Positions 1 to 11,782 of a DNA stretch of 64,000 nucleotides are shown in pieces. The notes under the pieces were generated by a model that worked only from the letters and a program-made list of their open reading frames with translations, was not told the DNA's origin and made no database searches. Origin of the DNA: Mycobacterium sp. BK086 (lineage in GTDB: Bacteria > Actinomycetota > Actinomycetes > Mycobacteriales > Mycobacteriaceae). The DNA is taken from the NCBI GenBank assembly GCA_004362315.1, contig SNWL01000003.1, forward strand, positions 1,984,001 through 2,048,000, written 5' to 3'. Positions within the stretch are counted from its first letter, which is position 1; every line of letters starts with the position of its first letter. Both the position numbers and the translations under genes were made by a program.

Positions 1-1
1 T

Positions 2-1525
2 GCCTGGCGGCCGCTGTTCTGGATCGTCGCCGCGATCGCGCTGCTCGCTCTGGTGCTGGCCGCGCTGACCTTTGACGACGCGCCGCCGGCCGATCCCAGC
101 GCACCGCTCGATCTGACCGCGATCGCATTGGCCACCGTCGGGTGCACGGCCGCGTTCGTCGGCGCCGCGATGCTGACCACCCACGAGATCTCCGACCTCG
201 CAGTGACCGTGCCGATGTTCGGCGGGCTGGCCTTGATCGTGGTGCTCATCGTCTATCAGTTCCGGGCCCGCCGGCCGCTGCTGACGATCCGCACGATGAT
301 GACGAGCGCGATCCCGGTCGCCGGCGTCGGCGTCGCGCTGTTCGCCGCGGCAGCGTCGGTGGCAGCGACCGCACTGACCGCGTCGGTCTTCATGCAGCAC
401 TTCAGCCCAGTCCAGGTCGGGCTTCTGTACCTGCCCGAACTCGGCGGCGCACTGGTGATGGCCGTGGTGTTCGGCATCGTCATCTCCCGGCGTGCCATGC
501 ACTTCCTTCCGCTGGTCGGCATGTTCCTGCTGGCGGCCGGCATTGCGGTGTTCCGCGCATCCCTGCCCGCGAATGTGCCACTGGCACTTGTCGGTTCGGC
601 GTTGACGGGACTGGCGCTGGGGGCCACGGTCGCGCCCGCGCTGTTCGTCGCCGGATTCTCGCTGCAGTCCAACAGCCTGCAGCGGGTGTTCGCGATCATC
701 GAACTACTGCGCGCGGTCGCGGCGTTCATGGTGGCCCCGATCTTCGCCCACCTCGCCACCCGGTACTCCGGTGATCTCTTGGAGGGCACCGGCGTCGCGC
801 TGTGGGTCGGCTTCGCCCTCGCCCTCGGCGGGGCGCTGTTCGGGGTGGCGGTCTACGTCCTCAGCGGTGCGCGTCCCCAGACCCCCGACCTCGACGAGTT
901 CCTCGACGGCGACTCCCCTGCCTGGTATTCGCCGCCGCTGTTGGCTCGGCTGCGTTCCGGCGTGCCGCCACCCCTGCTCGCCACCGCGGGCCGGACGGCA
1001 GCTGTCGCACACCACCACCCCTTCAGTCCCACCGGGCCCGTGCTGTTCGCCTACGACGGTTCGGAACTGGCCGGTCATGCGATCGACCAAGCCGCCGAAC
1101 AACTTTCGCCGCGCGAGGCTGTCGTGGTCTGCGTCTGGCAGCCCGTCGACGTCGGCTTCACACCGGCCGACGGCCAGCCGTTCGACACCGATCGAGCCAG
1201 CCAGGTGCGACTGGCTGCCGAGCGGACGGCAGCCCACGGCGCGGCGCTGGCCGACGCTGCGGGGTTCCGATCGTGCAGCGTGGCGATCGAAGCGTCCCCG
1301 ACCTGGAAGGGCATCGTCGAGGCCGCGGCGCGGCACCGGGCCAGCATGATCGTGCTCGGACCGCATCGCCGCAACGGCCTGCTCGGCCACCTTCAAGGAA
1401 GCGTCGCCGCGGCCGTCGTGGCGCACACCGACACCCCGGTTCTGCTCGTCCCCCAGCCGTCGGGCGACCGCCCGAAGGAGACACCCCTACCCCGACAGGT
1501 TGCGCGAGTACCCTCGGCGCCATGA
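2..1525 (+). CDS. MFS transporter fused to C-terminal universal stress (USP) domain, 5' partial
   Basis: The reading frame is open from base 2, so the true start lies before the window. The visible part begins inside a chain of hydrophobic helices (roughly the first 290 residues) like the C-terminal half of a DHA2-type (14-TM) drug/proton antiporter. After a Pro-rich linker comes a soluble domain of about 145 residues beginning GPVLFAYDGSELA and ending in the USP nucleotide-binding type segment (VLGPHRRNGLLGHLQGS). Membrane exporter with a cytoplasmic nucleotide-sensing domain is the inference. The stop overlaps the ATG of the next gene by four bases (ATGA), suggesting co-translation. Substrate unknown. 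Confidence 0.8.
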   Translation, partial: AWRPLFWIVAAIALLALVLAALTFDDAPPADPSAPLDLTAIALATVGCTAAFVGAAMLTTHEISDLAVTVPMFGGLALIVVLIVYQFRARRPLLTIRTMMTSAIPVAGVGVALFAAAASVAATALTASVFMQHFSPVQVGLLYLPELGGALVMAVVFGIVISRRAMHFLPLVGMFLLAAGIAVFRASLPANVPLALVGSALTGLALGATVAPALFVAGFSLQSNSLQRVFAIIELLRAVAAFMVAPIFAHLATRYSGDLLEGTGVALWVGFALALGGALFGVAVYVLSGARPQTPDLDEFLDGDSPAWYSPPLLARLRSGVPPPLLATAGRTAAVAHHHPFSPTGPVLFAYDGSELAGHAIDQAAEQLSPREAVVVCVWQPVDVGFTPADGQPFDTDRASQVRLAAERTAAHGAALADAAGFRSCSVAIEASPTWKGIVEAAARHRASMIVLGPHRRNGLLGHLQGSVAAAVVAHTDTPVLLVPQPSGDRPKETPLPRQVARVPSAP

Positions 1526-2172
1526 ACACGCTGCGCGAGGAGAAGGTGGCCGCGGTCATCGATCGTATGTACGCCGAAGCAAGCGACCAGATGAGCAAGT
1601 TCCGCGAGCGCGGCGCCGAAATTCAGGCGGCGAAGACAGCACAGGAGCGCGCCGACGCCTTCCGCGAGTTCTACCTGCCGGTCACCCCGGAGTCCGGGCA
1701 ACTGCTCTACACGCTGGTGCGCGCGACCCGTCCCGCACTGGTGGTGGAGTTCGGAATGTCGTTGGGGCTCTCCGCAATTCATCTTGCAAGCGCGGTGCGC
1801 GACAACGGCGTCGGGCGGGTCGTCACGACCGAGCTCAGCGCCGACAAGGTGGTTGCCGCCAAGGCCAGCTTCGCCGAGGTCGGCCTCGACGACCTCATCA
1901 CCGTCTTGGAGGGTGACGCGACCGAGACGCTGGCCGCGATCGACGAGCCGGTCAACTTCGTTCTGCTCGATGGCTGGAAAGACCTGTACGTCCCGGTGAT
2001 CGAGCTACTGGGGCCCAAGCTGAGCCCTGGCGCACTCGTCATCGCCGACAACACCGGCTTGGCGGACGCGGCGCCGTACGTCGACTACATCCGCGATCCG
2101 GCGAATGGCTATGTGGGCGTGAGCTTTCCGGTCCGCAACTCCGACGCCATGGAGATCAGCTGCCGCGCCTGA
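1522..2172 (+). CDS. class I SAM-dependent O-methyltransferase
   Basis: 216 aa, cytosolic. The Rossmann SAM-binding motif I is VVEFGMSLGLSAIHLA (about residues 74-89), followed by an acidic TTELSADK loop and FVLLDGWKDLY, the pattern of the O-methyltransferase family 3 / CmoM-like predicted methyltransferases. Start chosen at the ATG that overlaps the upstream stop (ATGA), preceded by little spacing, so it is probably translated with the MFS-USP gene. Its stop abuts, end to end, the stop of the convergent acyl-AMP ligase. Substrate cannot be told from sequence. Confidence 0.8.
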   Translation: MNTLREEKVAAVIDRMYAEASDQMSKFRERGAEIQAAKTAQERADAFREFYLPVTPESGQLLYTLVRATRPALVVEFGMSLGLSAIHLASAVRDNGVGRVVTTELSADKVVAAKASFAEVGLDDLITVLEGDATETLAAIDEPVNFVLLDGWKDLYVPVIELLGPKLSPGALVIADNTGLADAAPYVDYIRDPANGYVGVSFPVRNSDAMEISCRA

Positions 2173-3807
2173 CTAGGTGACCAGCGCCACGGAGTTCGCG
2201 CGACGCAGCTTGCCCGACGGGGTCTTCGGGATGGTGCCCGGCCCGAGGACCACGACATTGCGCGGCCGCACGTCGACCTCGGTGACCACCTCGTGGGCGA
2301 CCTCGTGCTCGATCCGCCGTACCGCGGCAGGATCCTGCCAGGCGTTGGATTCGACGGCCACCGCGAATGTCTCGCGCGAATGGCCCGCGTCGAGCCGCAC
2401 CGCCACCGCGCATCCGGGGCGCACCCCGTCGACACGGCTGGCCGCCCGCTCGATATCGGTCGGGTAGATGTTGCGCCCGGCCATGATGATGACGTCCTTG
2501 ACGCGACCGCACACCACGACGTGGCCGTTCTCCAGCAGGTAGCCGAGGTCACCGGTGTCGTACCAGCCGTTCTCATCCTGGGCCGGCACGAAGCCGCCCA
2601 TGGTGATGTAGCCCGGGGTCAGCGATTCGCCGCGCAGCTCGATGATGCCCACGCCGCGCTCCGGCAACACGTTGCCGTCCTCGTCGACGATGCGCGCCTC
2701 GAGGTCGGTCAGCAGCGGGCCCAGCGTGGCCAGCCGGCGGGTGTTGCCCTTGGACGCGGGCACCGCGCGGCGCAGGGCGGCCAGCAGGTCGGCGTCGACC
2801 TCGTCGACCACGAGTCCGGCGTCGCATTCGGAGAAGGACACCGCCAGCGTGGTCTCGGCCATGCCGTAGGCCGGCAGAATCGCCGATTCGCGCAGACCGA
2901 ACGGCTTACCGGCGTCCAGTAGGTCCTCGACGTCGGCAGGCTCGACGGGCTCGGCGCCCGACAGGGCGAACCGCAGGGTGGACAGATCGAACTCGCCGGG
3001 CTTGGCCTGGCGGCGCAGCCGCTTGGCGAACAGCGCGTAGGCGAAGTTCGGCGCCGCGGTCATGGTGCCCTTGTACTTGTCGATGAGCTTGGCCCACAGC
3101 AGCGTGTCGCGCAGGAAGTCCATCGGGGTGACCTTGACCAGCTCGGCCCCGAAGTACATCGGGATCGTCAGGAAGCCGACCATGCCCATGTCATGGAAGC
3201 AGGGCAGCCAGCTGACCATGACGTCGTTCTCGATGTCGTACTTGGCGCCGATGAACATCGCCTCGGCGTTGGAGTGGATGTTGCGGTGGGTGATCACCAC
3301 GGCCTTGGGAGAGCCGGTCGACCCGGACGTCAGCTGCATCAGCGCGACATCGTCTTCGGAGGTCTCGATCGGGTCGATGGGCTCGGCGGCCAGCAGCGCC
3401 TCGACCGTGAGCACCTTGACGCCGCGCTCCTCGAGCACCGGGACGGCGACCAGGAACGGGTCGGAGACGATGACGGCCTTGGCCTCGATCATGTCGATGA
3501 CGGTGGCGGTGTCCTTGGCCCACTGCTCCAGATCGGTGCGCGGCGTGGGCTGGTGCAGCATCGTCAGGCTCGCGCCACGCATCCACAGAGCCTGGGCCGC
3601 CGGCGCGATCTCCACCGGAGCACCGGCCAGGACGCCTACCGCGTCACCGAGGCCGATTCCCGCAGCCTCCAGGCCGCCCGCGATACGACGTGCACGCTCG
3701 TGCACCTCCCACCACGTGTGCCGGACCGGCTCATGAGGCTCCCCAGTGACCATGCCCTTGGTGCTGACCATGGCGTTGTGGAACATCTTGTCGGTGAAAC
3801 GGCTCAC
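2173..3807 (-). CDS. pks16: fatty-acyl-AMP ligase / acyl-CoA synthetase, Pks16 type
   Basis: 544 aa adenylating enzyme of the ANL superfamily that activates a fatty acid with ATP. It has the P-loop-like [15 protein letters not shown], the A5 motif [11 protein letters not shown], the A7-A8 part [10 protein letters not shown] and [18 protein letters not shown], and a C-terminal [10 protein letters not shown] lysine. GTG at 3807 is preferred because GAGGAGG lies a few bases upstream and the product then starts [11 protein letters not shown], as in the M. tuberculosis homologue of the same length; the longer frame has no such support. Despite the name it carries no polyketide synthase domain. Neighbourhood (next to ispE) is conserved in mycobacteria. 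The lipid destination is not known. Confidence 0.88.
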   Translation of the reverse strand: MSRFTDKMFHNAMVSTKGMVTGEPHEPVRHTWWEVHERARRIAGGLEAAGIGLGDAVGVLAGAPVEIAPAAQALWMRGASLTMLHQPTPRTDLEQWAKDTATVIDMIEAKAVIVSDPFLVAVPVLEERGVKVLTVEALLAAEPIDPIETSEDDVALMQLTSGSTGSPKAVVITHRNIHSNAEAMFIGAKYDIENDVMVSWLPCFHDMGMVGFLTIPMYFGAELVKVTPMDFLRDTLLWAKLIDKYKGTMTAAPNFAYALFAKRLRRQAKPGEFDLSTLRFALSGAEPVEPADVEDLLDAGKPFGLRESAILPAYGMAETTLAVSFSECDAGLVVDEVDADLLAALRRAVPASKGNTRRLATLGPLLTDLEARIVDEDGNVLPERGVGIIELRGESLTPGYITMGGFVPAQDENGWYDTGDLGYLLENGHVVVCGRVKDVIIMAGRNIYPTDIERAASRVDGVRPGCAVAVRLDAGHSRETFAVAVESNAWQDPAAVRRIEHEVAHEVVTEVDVRPRNVVVLGPGTIPKTPSGKLRRANSVALVT

Positions 3808-4148
3808 GACGACCTCCTCGGCATCCGGAGCTGGGTGATCAGCGACGTTGAATTCATGCTCCACCTGCCGCAACGCACTGCATAGGAGGCACGCCAGTAC
3901 GACTGGGGAGCGGTTCGGTCTCGAAATGGTGATGGAGCGGAAAAACTGCTGGTACCGCTGCGCCACCGCCCGCCCCGGATCGGGGTGGGCGACTCGCACG
4001 TAGCCAGTGCCAGGCCGCTAGTCATCACCGCCGATCATCTTAAACTTCCCTTAAGTTACTGCCAAGTTTTCGAGGCTAATGAGAAGCGCGTCACACATGA
4101 TCCGGAGGGCAGGAGCGCAGCGACCCGGGAAATCGACACAGTGGTGAC
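3808..4148. other. 341-bp intergenic region, probable promoter zone of the acyl-AMP ligase
   Basis: No convincing gene. Both flanking genes are on the minus strand, so this is the leader and promoter region of the acyl-AMP ligase. It contains a local AT-rich patch at 4036-4075 with an inverted repeat AACTT-CCCTT-AAGTT (4043-4057), which could be an operator. M. tuberculosis has a small ORF (Rv1012) at the equivalent place as I recall; I could not find a credible counterpart here. Confidence 0.4.
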
Positions 4149-5093
4149 TCAACTGGAAACGATGCGGGCGCCGTGCACCGGACCGCTGGCAACCCGCACG
4201 GTGCGACACACATCCGCACCGGCCAGTTCGGTGCCGACGTCGACCGCCGCAGCGGCCGATTCGCACAGAAACGCGCAGGTCGGGCCCGATCCGGACACGA
4301 TGCCGGCCAGCGCCCCGGCTTCGGCTCCGGCGCGCAGCGTCCGGCGCAGACCAGGGTTGAGACTCAGTGCGGCCGCCTGGAGATCGTTACCCAGCAGCGC
4401 GGCCAGCTCGCGGGGGTTACCGCTTGCAAGTGCACCCAGTAGCGGCTCGGGATCACTCAGCCGCGGTGGATCCCCGCTCTCGCGCAGTCGATCGATCTCG
4501 TTGTAGACCTGCGCCGTCGACAGTCCACCCAGCCCGAAGGCCAGCACCCAGTGAAACGTGTTGCGGGCCAAGACCGTCGCCAACTCCTCGCCCCGGCCGG
4601 TGCCCAGCGCCGTGCCGCCGTGCAGCGCGAAGGGGACGTCACTGCCCAGCTGTGCGGCCAGGGCGTGCAGGTCGCGGCGCGGCACGCCCAGCTCCCAGAG
4701 GTTGTTCATCGCGACCAGGACGGCCGCGGCATTGGCGCTCCCGCCGGCCATCCCGCCGGCCACCGGGATCGACTTCTCGATGGTGATGTCCACATCGGGC
4801 GCGCGTCCGACGTGCTCGGCCATCAGCTCAGCCGCCTGCCAGGCGATATTGCGCTCGTCCACGGGCAGGTCGTCGGCGCCCTCCCCCACCACCCGCAGCG
4901 ACAGGACGTCGGCGTTGCGCACCGTCACCTCGTCGACCAGGGAAACGGCATGGAAGACGGTGACGAGTTCGTGATAGCCGTCGTCGCGGCGGTCGCCGAC
5001 CTCCAGATAGAGGTTCACCTTGCCCGGCACGCGCACGGTCACCGACCCGGTGGGCACCCATTCGGACGCGGTGGAGCCGTTGGACGGGGGCAC
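4149..5093 (-). CDS. ispE: 4-diphosphocytidyl-2-C-methyl-D-erythritol kinase
   Basis: About 314 aa GHMP-family kinase that phosphorylates CDP-ME in the non-mevalonate (MEP) isoprenoid pathway, cytosolic. Motif [23 protein letters not shown] near the N-terminus (PGKxNL substrate/active-site segment), the ATP-binding glycine loop [16 protein letters not shown] (about residues 111-126) and the C-terminal [13 protein letters not shown] are all intact. The GTG at 5093 gives the longest product; GTG at 5057 ([10 protein letters not shown]) matches the start used for the tuberculosis homologue and is an alternative. Usually downstream of rpfB-ksgA; here a kinase gene on the other strand intervenes. 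Confidence 0.93.
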   Translation of the reverse strand: MPPSNGSTASEWVPTGSVTVRVPGKVNLYLEVGDRRDDGYHELVTVFHAVSLVDEVTVRNADVLSLRVVGEGADDLPVDERNIAWQAAELMAEHVGRAPDVDITIEKSIPVAGGMAGGSANAAAVLVAMNNLWELGVPRRDLHALAAQLGSDVPFALHGGTALGTGRGEELATVLARNTFHWVLAFGLGGLSTAQVYNEIDRLRESGDPPRLSDPEPLLGALASGNPRELAALLGNDLQAAALSLNPGLRRTLRAGAEAGALAGIVSGSGPTCAFLCESAAAAVDVGTELAGADVCRTVRVASGPVHGARIVSS

Positions 5094-5161
5094 CGGACGA
5101 GACTATCGCGCCTCACGCGATTCCCCGTCCCGTCACCGGCCCGCGAATCTAGGGTCAAAGC

Positions 5162-5958
5162 GTGGTGCATCCCGGGCAGACGTTCGCGGGCTATGCGATC
5201 GAGAACCTGTTGGGCCGCGGCGGCCAGGCAGCGGTCTACCTCGCCCGCGATGCGACCCAGCGGCATCCGGTCGTCGCGCTGAAGGTGCTTGACGAGCAGC
5301 ACCGCGACCACATGGGCACCGCCCGGCTGGCCCGGGAGTTCCGCATCGCAGATCGGCTGCGGCACCGCCACATCGTGACCGTTTACGACCACGGCGAGCA
5401 CTGGATGACGATGCAGTACGTCGACGGCGGCAATGCGGCCCGGCTGGCATCACTGGACGACAAGCTCACCGCACTCGGCCAGATCGCCGCCGCACTCGAT
5501 CACGCCCATCACGACGGCGTCGTGCACAGCGACGTGAAGCCTGCGAATATTCTTGTCCATCAAGACTTTTCGGAGCACGGCGCAGTGCTGATCGACTTCG
5601 GCGTCGCGCATGTGCTCGCCGAGGACGTCTGGCATCGCCCCACCCAGGTGGTGGCGTCGTTGCCCTATGCCGCTCCTGAACTCTTGGCGGGGCGCCTGCC
5701 GCAGGCCGCGACCGACGAATACGCGCTCGCCTGCACAGCCCTGGAGTTGCTCACCGGCGCACCACCGTTCGCCGCGGACGATCCGTTGACGCTCATCGAT
5801 GCACACCTACATGCGCCGCCACCGGAGTTGTCGCGGCAGATCCCTTGGCTGACAAGGTCATTCGACATGGTCCTGGCCAGAGCCATCGCGAAAGACCCAG
5901 ACCGCAGGTACCCGTCATGCACCGAGTTGGTGCATCAATTCGCCGAGGTTGTGCGCGC

Positions 5959-5971
<13 letters not shown>
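5162..5971 (+). CDS. soluble Hanks-type Ser/Thr protein kinase, non-RD
   Basis: 269 aa, a kinase domain with no transmembrane segment or sensor domain. Glycine loop [11 protein letters not shown] (17-26), ATP-anchoring Lys41 (VVALKVL), catalytic loop HSDVKPAN (122-129), DFG at 145-147 and APE-like YAAPELL. The Arg of the usual HRD is replaced by Ser, so it is a non-RD kinase that may not need activation-loop phosphorylation. GTG start at 5162, 68 bp divergent from ispE. The 3' end overlaps the convergent ksgA by 13 bp. It sits inside a gene order that, from memory, has no kinase in M. tuberculosis; targets unknown. Confidence 0.85.
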
Positions 5972-8006
<2,035 letters not shown>

Positions 8007-8010
8007 CTAG

Positions 8011-8048
8011 GCACTAACAAACAAACAGGGGCGCCAATGTGGCTCCCC
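8011..8048 (-). terminator. intrinsic terminator/attenuator-like hairpin in rpfB leader
   Basis: Read on the minus strand, 8048 down to 8028 folds as GGGG-A-GCCA-CAT-TGGC-G-CCCC (two perfect 4-bp stems around one mismatch), followed directly by TGTTTGTTTGTT. It lies between tatD and the rpfB start, i.e. in the 5' leader. A transcriptional RNA switch in the rpfB-ksgA leader has been described in M. tuberculosis; this fits, but the sensing part is not identified. Confidence 0.6.
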
Positions 8049-8117
8049 TTTGATCACAAGACGGTAACGAACCGGACCGGACCCGAGCAACCCGGGCTCG
8101 CGGCTCTCAACAGTCTC

Positions 8118-8951
8118 TTAGAGACCGTAGACCCGCCGCGCGGTGGCCGATGACTGCTCTGCCAGCAACCCCGCCGGGCGGTCGACCACCTCGGCCAGCG
8201 CCCGCACGGTGTAGGGCAGGCAATACGGCTCGTTGGGCGCCCCGCGGTACGGATGCGGGGTCAGAAACGGGGCGTCGGTCTCGACCAGAAGTTGGTCTGG
8301 CGGGATCAGCGTGGCCGCCTCTCGCAGGTCGCGAGCGTTCTTGAAGCTGACCGTTCCCGACAGGCTGAGCACCCAGCCCTCATCGACGCACGTCCGCGCC
8401 ATCTCGGGACCTGAAGAGAAGCAGTGGAAGATGACGGTGTCCGGGGCGCCCTCGGCGCGCAGCACGTCGAGTACCTCGGTGTCGGCGTCGCGGTTGTGGA
8501 TCATCAGCGGTTTGCCGGTGCGTTTGGCCAGGTCGATATGCCACGCGAAGGATTCCCGCTGAACCGAAGGGTCGGCACAGCCGTCGAGCTTGCCCGGCCA
8601 GTAGAGGTCCATGCCGGTCTCCCCGACCGCCACCACGCGCTCGTGGGCGGCCAGCCGTTCCAGCTCGGCGCGGGCGTCGTCGTCCAGCGCGTTGGCACGG
8701 GTCGGGTGCAAGGCGACCGCGGCGTAGACCCGCGGGTCCCAGGTGGCGGCTTGCGCGGCCCACCGCGCGGCGTCGAGGTCGTCGGCGATGGTGACGACGG
8801 CCTGCACGCCGGCGGCCTGCGCGCGATCGAGGATCGCGCGGACGTCATCGGCGTCGCGGGCTCCGCAGGCGTCCAGGTGGGTGTGGGCGTCGATCAGCGG
8901 GGTCAACGGCTCCGGCAGCGGCGGTGGCTCACGACGGTTGCTCACGTTCAC
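8118..8951 (-). CDS. tatD: TatD family metal-dependent DNase/hydrolase
   Basis: 277 aa amidohydrolase-fold protein. Metal ligands visible in order: IDAHTHLD (HxH, about residues 20-27), GETGMDLYW (Glu), MIHNRDAD (His), IFHCFSS (His) and LVETDAPFL (Asp). Such proteins are 3'-5' exonucleases linked to DNA and peptide quality control. GTG start at 8951, with a second GTG two codons later. Divergent from metG with only 22 bp between starts, and upstream of rpfB in the conserved block. Confidence 0.92.
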   Translation of the reverse strand: MNVSNRREPPPLPEPLTPLIDAHTHLDACGARDADDVRAILDRAQAAGVQAVVTIADDLDAARWAAQAATWDPRVYAAVALHPTRANALDDDARAELERLAAHERVVAVGETGMDLYWPGKLDGCADPSVQRESFAWHIDLAKRTGKPLMIHNRDADTEVLDVLRAEGAPDTVIFHCFSSGPEMARTCVDEGWVLSLSGTVSFKNARDLREAATLIPPDQLLVETDAPFLTPHPYRGAPNEPYCLPYTVRALAEVVDRPAGLLAEQSSATARRVYGL

Positions 8952-8973
8952 ACACCTTAAAGTTGTGTCTCAA

Positions 8974-10527
8974 ATGACCAAGTCCCCGTACTACCTCACC
9001 ACCGCGATCGCCTATCCCAACGGTGCGCCGCACATCGGGCACGCCTACGAGTACATCGCGACCGATGCGATCGCGCGCTTCAAGCGGCTCGACGGCTTCG
9101 ACGTGCGCTATCTGACCGGGACCGACGAGCACGGGCTGAAGATGGCGCAGACCGCCGCCGCGGAGGGCATCCCCACCGCCGAGCTGGCGCGCCGCAATTC
9201 CGATGCGTTCCAGGCGATGCAGGAGAAGCTCGGGGCGTCCTTCGACCGTTTCATCCGGACCACCGACGCCGACCATATCGACGCGTCGATCGAGATCTGG
9301 AAGCGGATGGACGCCGCCGGCGACATCTATCTCGACTCGTACTCCGGCTGGTACTCGGTGCGCGACGAACGCTTCTACACCGAGGACGAGCTCGAGACGC
9401 GCGCCGACGGCAACAAGTACTCACTCGAGACCGGCACGCCGGTGACGTGGACCGAGGAACAGACCTACTTCTTCCGGCTGTCGGCCTATGCCGAGCGGCT
9501 GCTGGCCCTCTACGAGTCGCACCCGGAGTTCATCGCTCCCGACGTGCGCCGCAACGAGGTCGTCAGCTTCGTCTCCGGCGGGCTGCGCGATCTGTCGATC
9601 TCCCGCACCACGTTCGACTGGGGAGTTCCCGTGCCTGGCCATCCCGATCACGTCATGTACGTGTGGGTGGACGCGCTGACCAACTACCTCACCGGCGCCG
9701 GATTCCCCGACACCGATTCCGAGTCGTTCCGCAAGTACTGGCCCGCCGACCTGCACATGATCGGCAAGGACATCATCCGGTTCCACACCGTGTACTGGCC
9801 CGCGTTCCTCATGTCGGCGGGCATCGAGCTGCCGCGACGGGTTTTCGTCCACGGCTTCCTGCTCAACAGCGGCGAGAAGATGAGTAAGTCGGTGGGCAAC
9901 GTCGTCGATCCGTTTGCGCTCATCGACGCCTTCGGCCTGGACCAGGTCCGGTATTTCCTGCTGCGTGAGGTGCCGTTCGGCCAGGACGGCAGCTACAGCG
10001 AGGATGCCATCATCGGCCGGATCAACGCCGACCTCGCCAACGAATTCGGCAACCTGGCGCAGCGCTCGCTGTCGATGGTCAACAAGAACCTCGAGGCGCA
10101 GGTTCCGGAGCCCGGTGAGTTCACCGACGCCGACCGGGAATTGCTCACGCTGGCCGACGAGCTGTTGCCGAAGGTGCGCGCACATTTCGACGTGCCCGCC
10201 ATGCACCTTGCGCTGGAAGCGATCTGGGCGATGCTCGGCGCGGCCAACCGGTACTTCTCCGCCCAGGAACCGTGGGTGCTGCGCAAGTCGGAGGTGGCGG
10301 GCGATCAGGAGCGGTTCAGGACGGTTCTGTACGTGACGCTCGAGGTGGTCCGGATCGCGGCGCTACTGGTGCAACCGGTCATGCCGACGTCGGCGGCCAC
10401 CCTGCTCGATCTGCTGGGCCAGCCCGAGTCGGAGCGCGATTTCGGCGCGGTCGCGGTGCGCATCGCGCCAGGCACCGCGCTGCCGGCGCCGACAGGGGTG
10501 TTCCCGAGGTACCAGCCGGCCGAGTGA
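8974..10527 (+). CDS. metG: methionyl-tRNA synthetase
   Basis: 517 aa class I synthetase charging tRNA-Met. HIGH motif is [14 protein letters not shown] close to the N-terminus and the KMSKS loop is [14 protein letters not shown] see no cysteine anywhere in the product, so the connective peptide cannot hold the Cys4 zinc knuckle found in the E. coli type; length also fits the compact zinc-free form used by mycobacteria (metS in M. tuberculosis). ATG at 8974 was chosen because the longer frame runs back antisense through tatD. Confidence 0.95.
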   Translation: MTKSPYYLTTAIAYPNGAPHIGHAYEYIATDAIARFKRLDGFDVRYLTGTDEHGLKMAQTAAAEGIPTAELARRNSDAFQAMQEKLGASFDRFIRTTDADHIDASIEIWKRMDAAGDIYLDSYSGWYSVRDERFYTEDELETRADGNKYSLETGTPVTWTEEQTYFFRLSAYAERLLALYESHPEFIAPDVRRNEVVSFVSGGLRDLSISRTTFDWGVPVPGHPDHVMYVWVDALTNYLTGAGFPDTDSESFRKYWPADLHMIGKDIIRFHTVYWPAFLMSAGIELPRRVFVHGFLLNSGEKMSKSVGNVVDPFALIDAFGLDQVRYFLLREVPFGQDGSYSEDAIIGRINADLANEFGNLAQRSLSMVNKNLEAQVPEPGEFTDADRELLTLADELLPKVRAHFDVPAMHLALEAIWAMLGAANRYFSAQEPWVLRKSEVAGDQERFRTVLYVTLEVVRIAALLVQPVMPTSAATLLDLLGQPESERDFGAVAVRIAPGTALPAPTGVFPRYQPAE

Positions 10528-10541
10528 GCTGCGTCACGTAG

Positions 10542-10568
10542 CGTCACATTTGGGGGGCACCTGGTGTC
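10542..10568 (+). promoter_or_regulatory. ECF41-type promoter upstream of the flavoprotein-sigma operon
   Basis: CGTCACA at 10542-10548, 16 bases, then TGTC at 10565-10568. The published ECF41 / SigJ consensus, as I recall, is TGTCACA-N16-CGTC; only the first base of each box differs. It sits about 40 bp ahead of the gene start, and the sigma factor itself is encoded in the same operon, which implies autoregulation. Confidence 0.65.
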
Positions 10569-10609
10569 TCGAGGTCAGCACGCTCAAGCGACCTCAAAGG
10601 AGAGATGTG

Positions 10610-11782
10610 ATGACCGAGCAACGAGCCCGAGTTGTGGTGATCGGCGGCGGCTACGCCGGAGTGATCGCGGCCAACCACCTGCGGCTGCGCCCCGACGTGG
10701 ACATCACCCTGGTGAACCCCCGTCCGGACTTCGTCGAGCGGATCCGGCTGCACCAGCTGATCACCGGTTCCGACGATGCCGTCGTGGAGTTCGCCGACAT
10801 TCTCGGCGCGGGCATCGAGCTGGTGGTCGACGCCGCCACCCGCATCGACACGCAGGCGCGGCAGGTGGAACTGATCAGCGGCCCGCCGCTGCCCTATGAC
10901 TACCTGATCTACGCGGTCGGCAGCGGTTCGGCTGCGCCGGCCGTGCCGGGAGCCGACGAATTCGCTTATCCCATCGCCGATCTCGAGGAAGCGCAGCGAC
11001 TGACCGCCGCGCTGAACGACCTGCACTACGGCGCGCCGGTGTGCGTTGTCGGCGCCGGCCCGACCGGGATCGAGACCGCGGCCGAACTGGCCGAGCAGGG
11101 CCGCACCGTCACGCTGGTGTGCGGTGCGGTCCTCGGCCCGTACCTGAGCACCCCGGGCCGCCGGTCGGTGGCCAAGCGGTTGCGCAAGCTCGGCGTCGAG
11201 ATCGTCGACGGGCCGCACGCCATGGTGACCGCAGTGGCCGCCGACGCGGTGACGCTGGGTGATGGACGCCGGCTGCCCAGCTACGTGACGATCTGGACGG
11301 CAGGGTTCGGTGTTCCCGATCTGGCCGCCCGGTCCGGGCTGCGCACCGACGCGATGGGCCGCCTGCTCACCGACGAGACGCTGACCAGCGTGGACAGCGA
11401 CAGGATCGTCGCCGCCGGCGACGCTGCCGCCCCGTCGAACCAGCCACTGCGGATGAGCTGCCAGGCCGCGATCCCATTGGGCGCTCAGGCCGCCAACACC
11501 GTGCTGGCCCGCATCGCCGGCGAGCGGCCTGCGGTGATCAGCCAGGCGTTCACCGGCCAGTGCATCAGCCTGGGCCGCACTGGGGCCACGATCCAGATCG
11601 CCCGCACCAACGACGTGCCGTTGCCGCTGTACATCGGCGGACGCACCGCGGCGACGATCAAAGAGGCGGTCTGCAAGGGGACGATCAGCTTCCTGCGCAA
11701 GGAGGCCCGCAAGCCGGGGTCCTACTTCTGGCTCAAGGGTGGCGGGAAGCGCCCCGCACCGCAGCCGGTGGTCACCAAGTGA
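10610..11782 (+). CDS. FAD-dependent pyridine nucleotide oxidoreductase (NDH-2-like), ECF41 partner
   Basis: 390 aa, two Rossmann folds: FAD site VVVIGGGYAGVIAA at the N-terminus, NAD(P)H site VCVVGAGPTGIETA in the middle (about residues 143-157), and the C-terminal FAD contact IVAAGDAAA. Lacks the paired redox cysteines of disulphide reductases, hence closer to type II NADH dehydrogenase or ferredoxin-reductase-like enzymes. ATG at 10610 follows AAAGGAGA with good spacing. The stop overlaps the GTG of the sigma gene, and it lies behind an ECF41-like promoter, so it is the likely target gene of that sigma factor. Electron acceptor unknown. Confidence 0.85.
   Translation: MTEQRARVVVIGGGYAGVIAANHLRLRPDVDITLVNPRPDFVERIRLHQLITGSDDAVVEFADILGAGIELVVDAATRIDTQARQVELISGPPLPYDYLIYAVGSGSAAPAVPGADEFAYPIADLEEAQRLTAALNDLHYGAPVCVVGAGPTGIETAAELAEQGRTVTLVCGAVLGPYLSTPGRRSVAKRLRKLGVEIVDGPHAMVTAVAADAVTLGDGRRLPSYVTIWTAGFGVPDLAARSGLRTDAMGRLLTDETLTSVDSDRIVAAGDAAAPSNQPLRMSCQAAIPLGAQAANTVLARIAGERPAVISQAFTGQCISLGRTGATIQIARTNDVPLPLYIGGRTAATIKEAVCKGTISFLRKEARKPGSYFWLKGGGKRPAPQPVVTK

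Noticed and set aside
3808-4148. Counterpart of the small M. tuberculosis gene Rv1012 in this gap
   Set aside because: No frame shows convincing coding character or a ribosome site.
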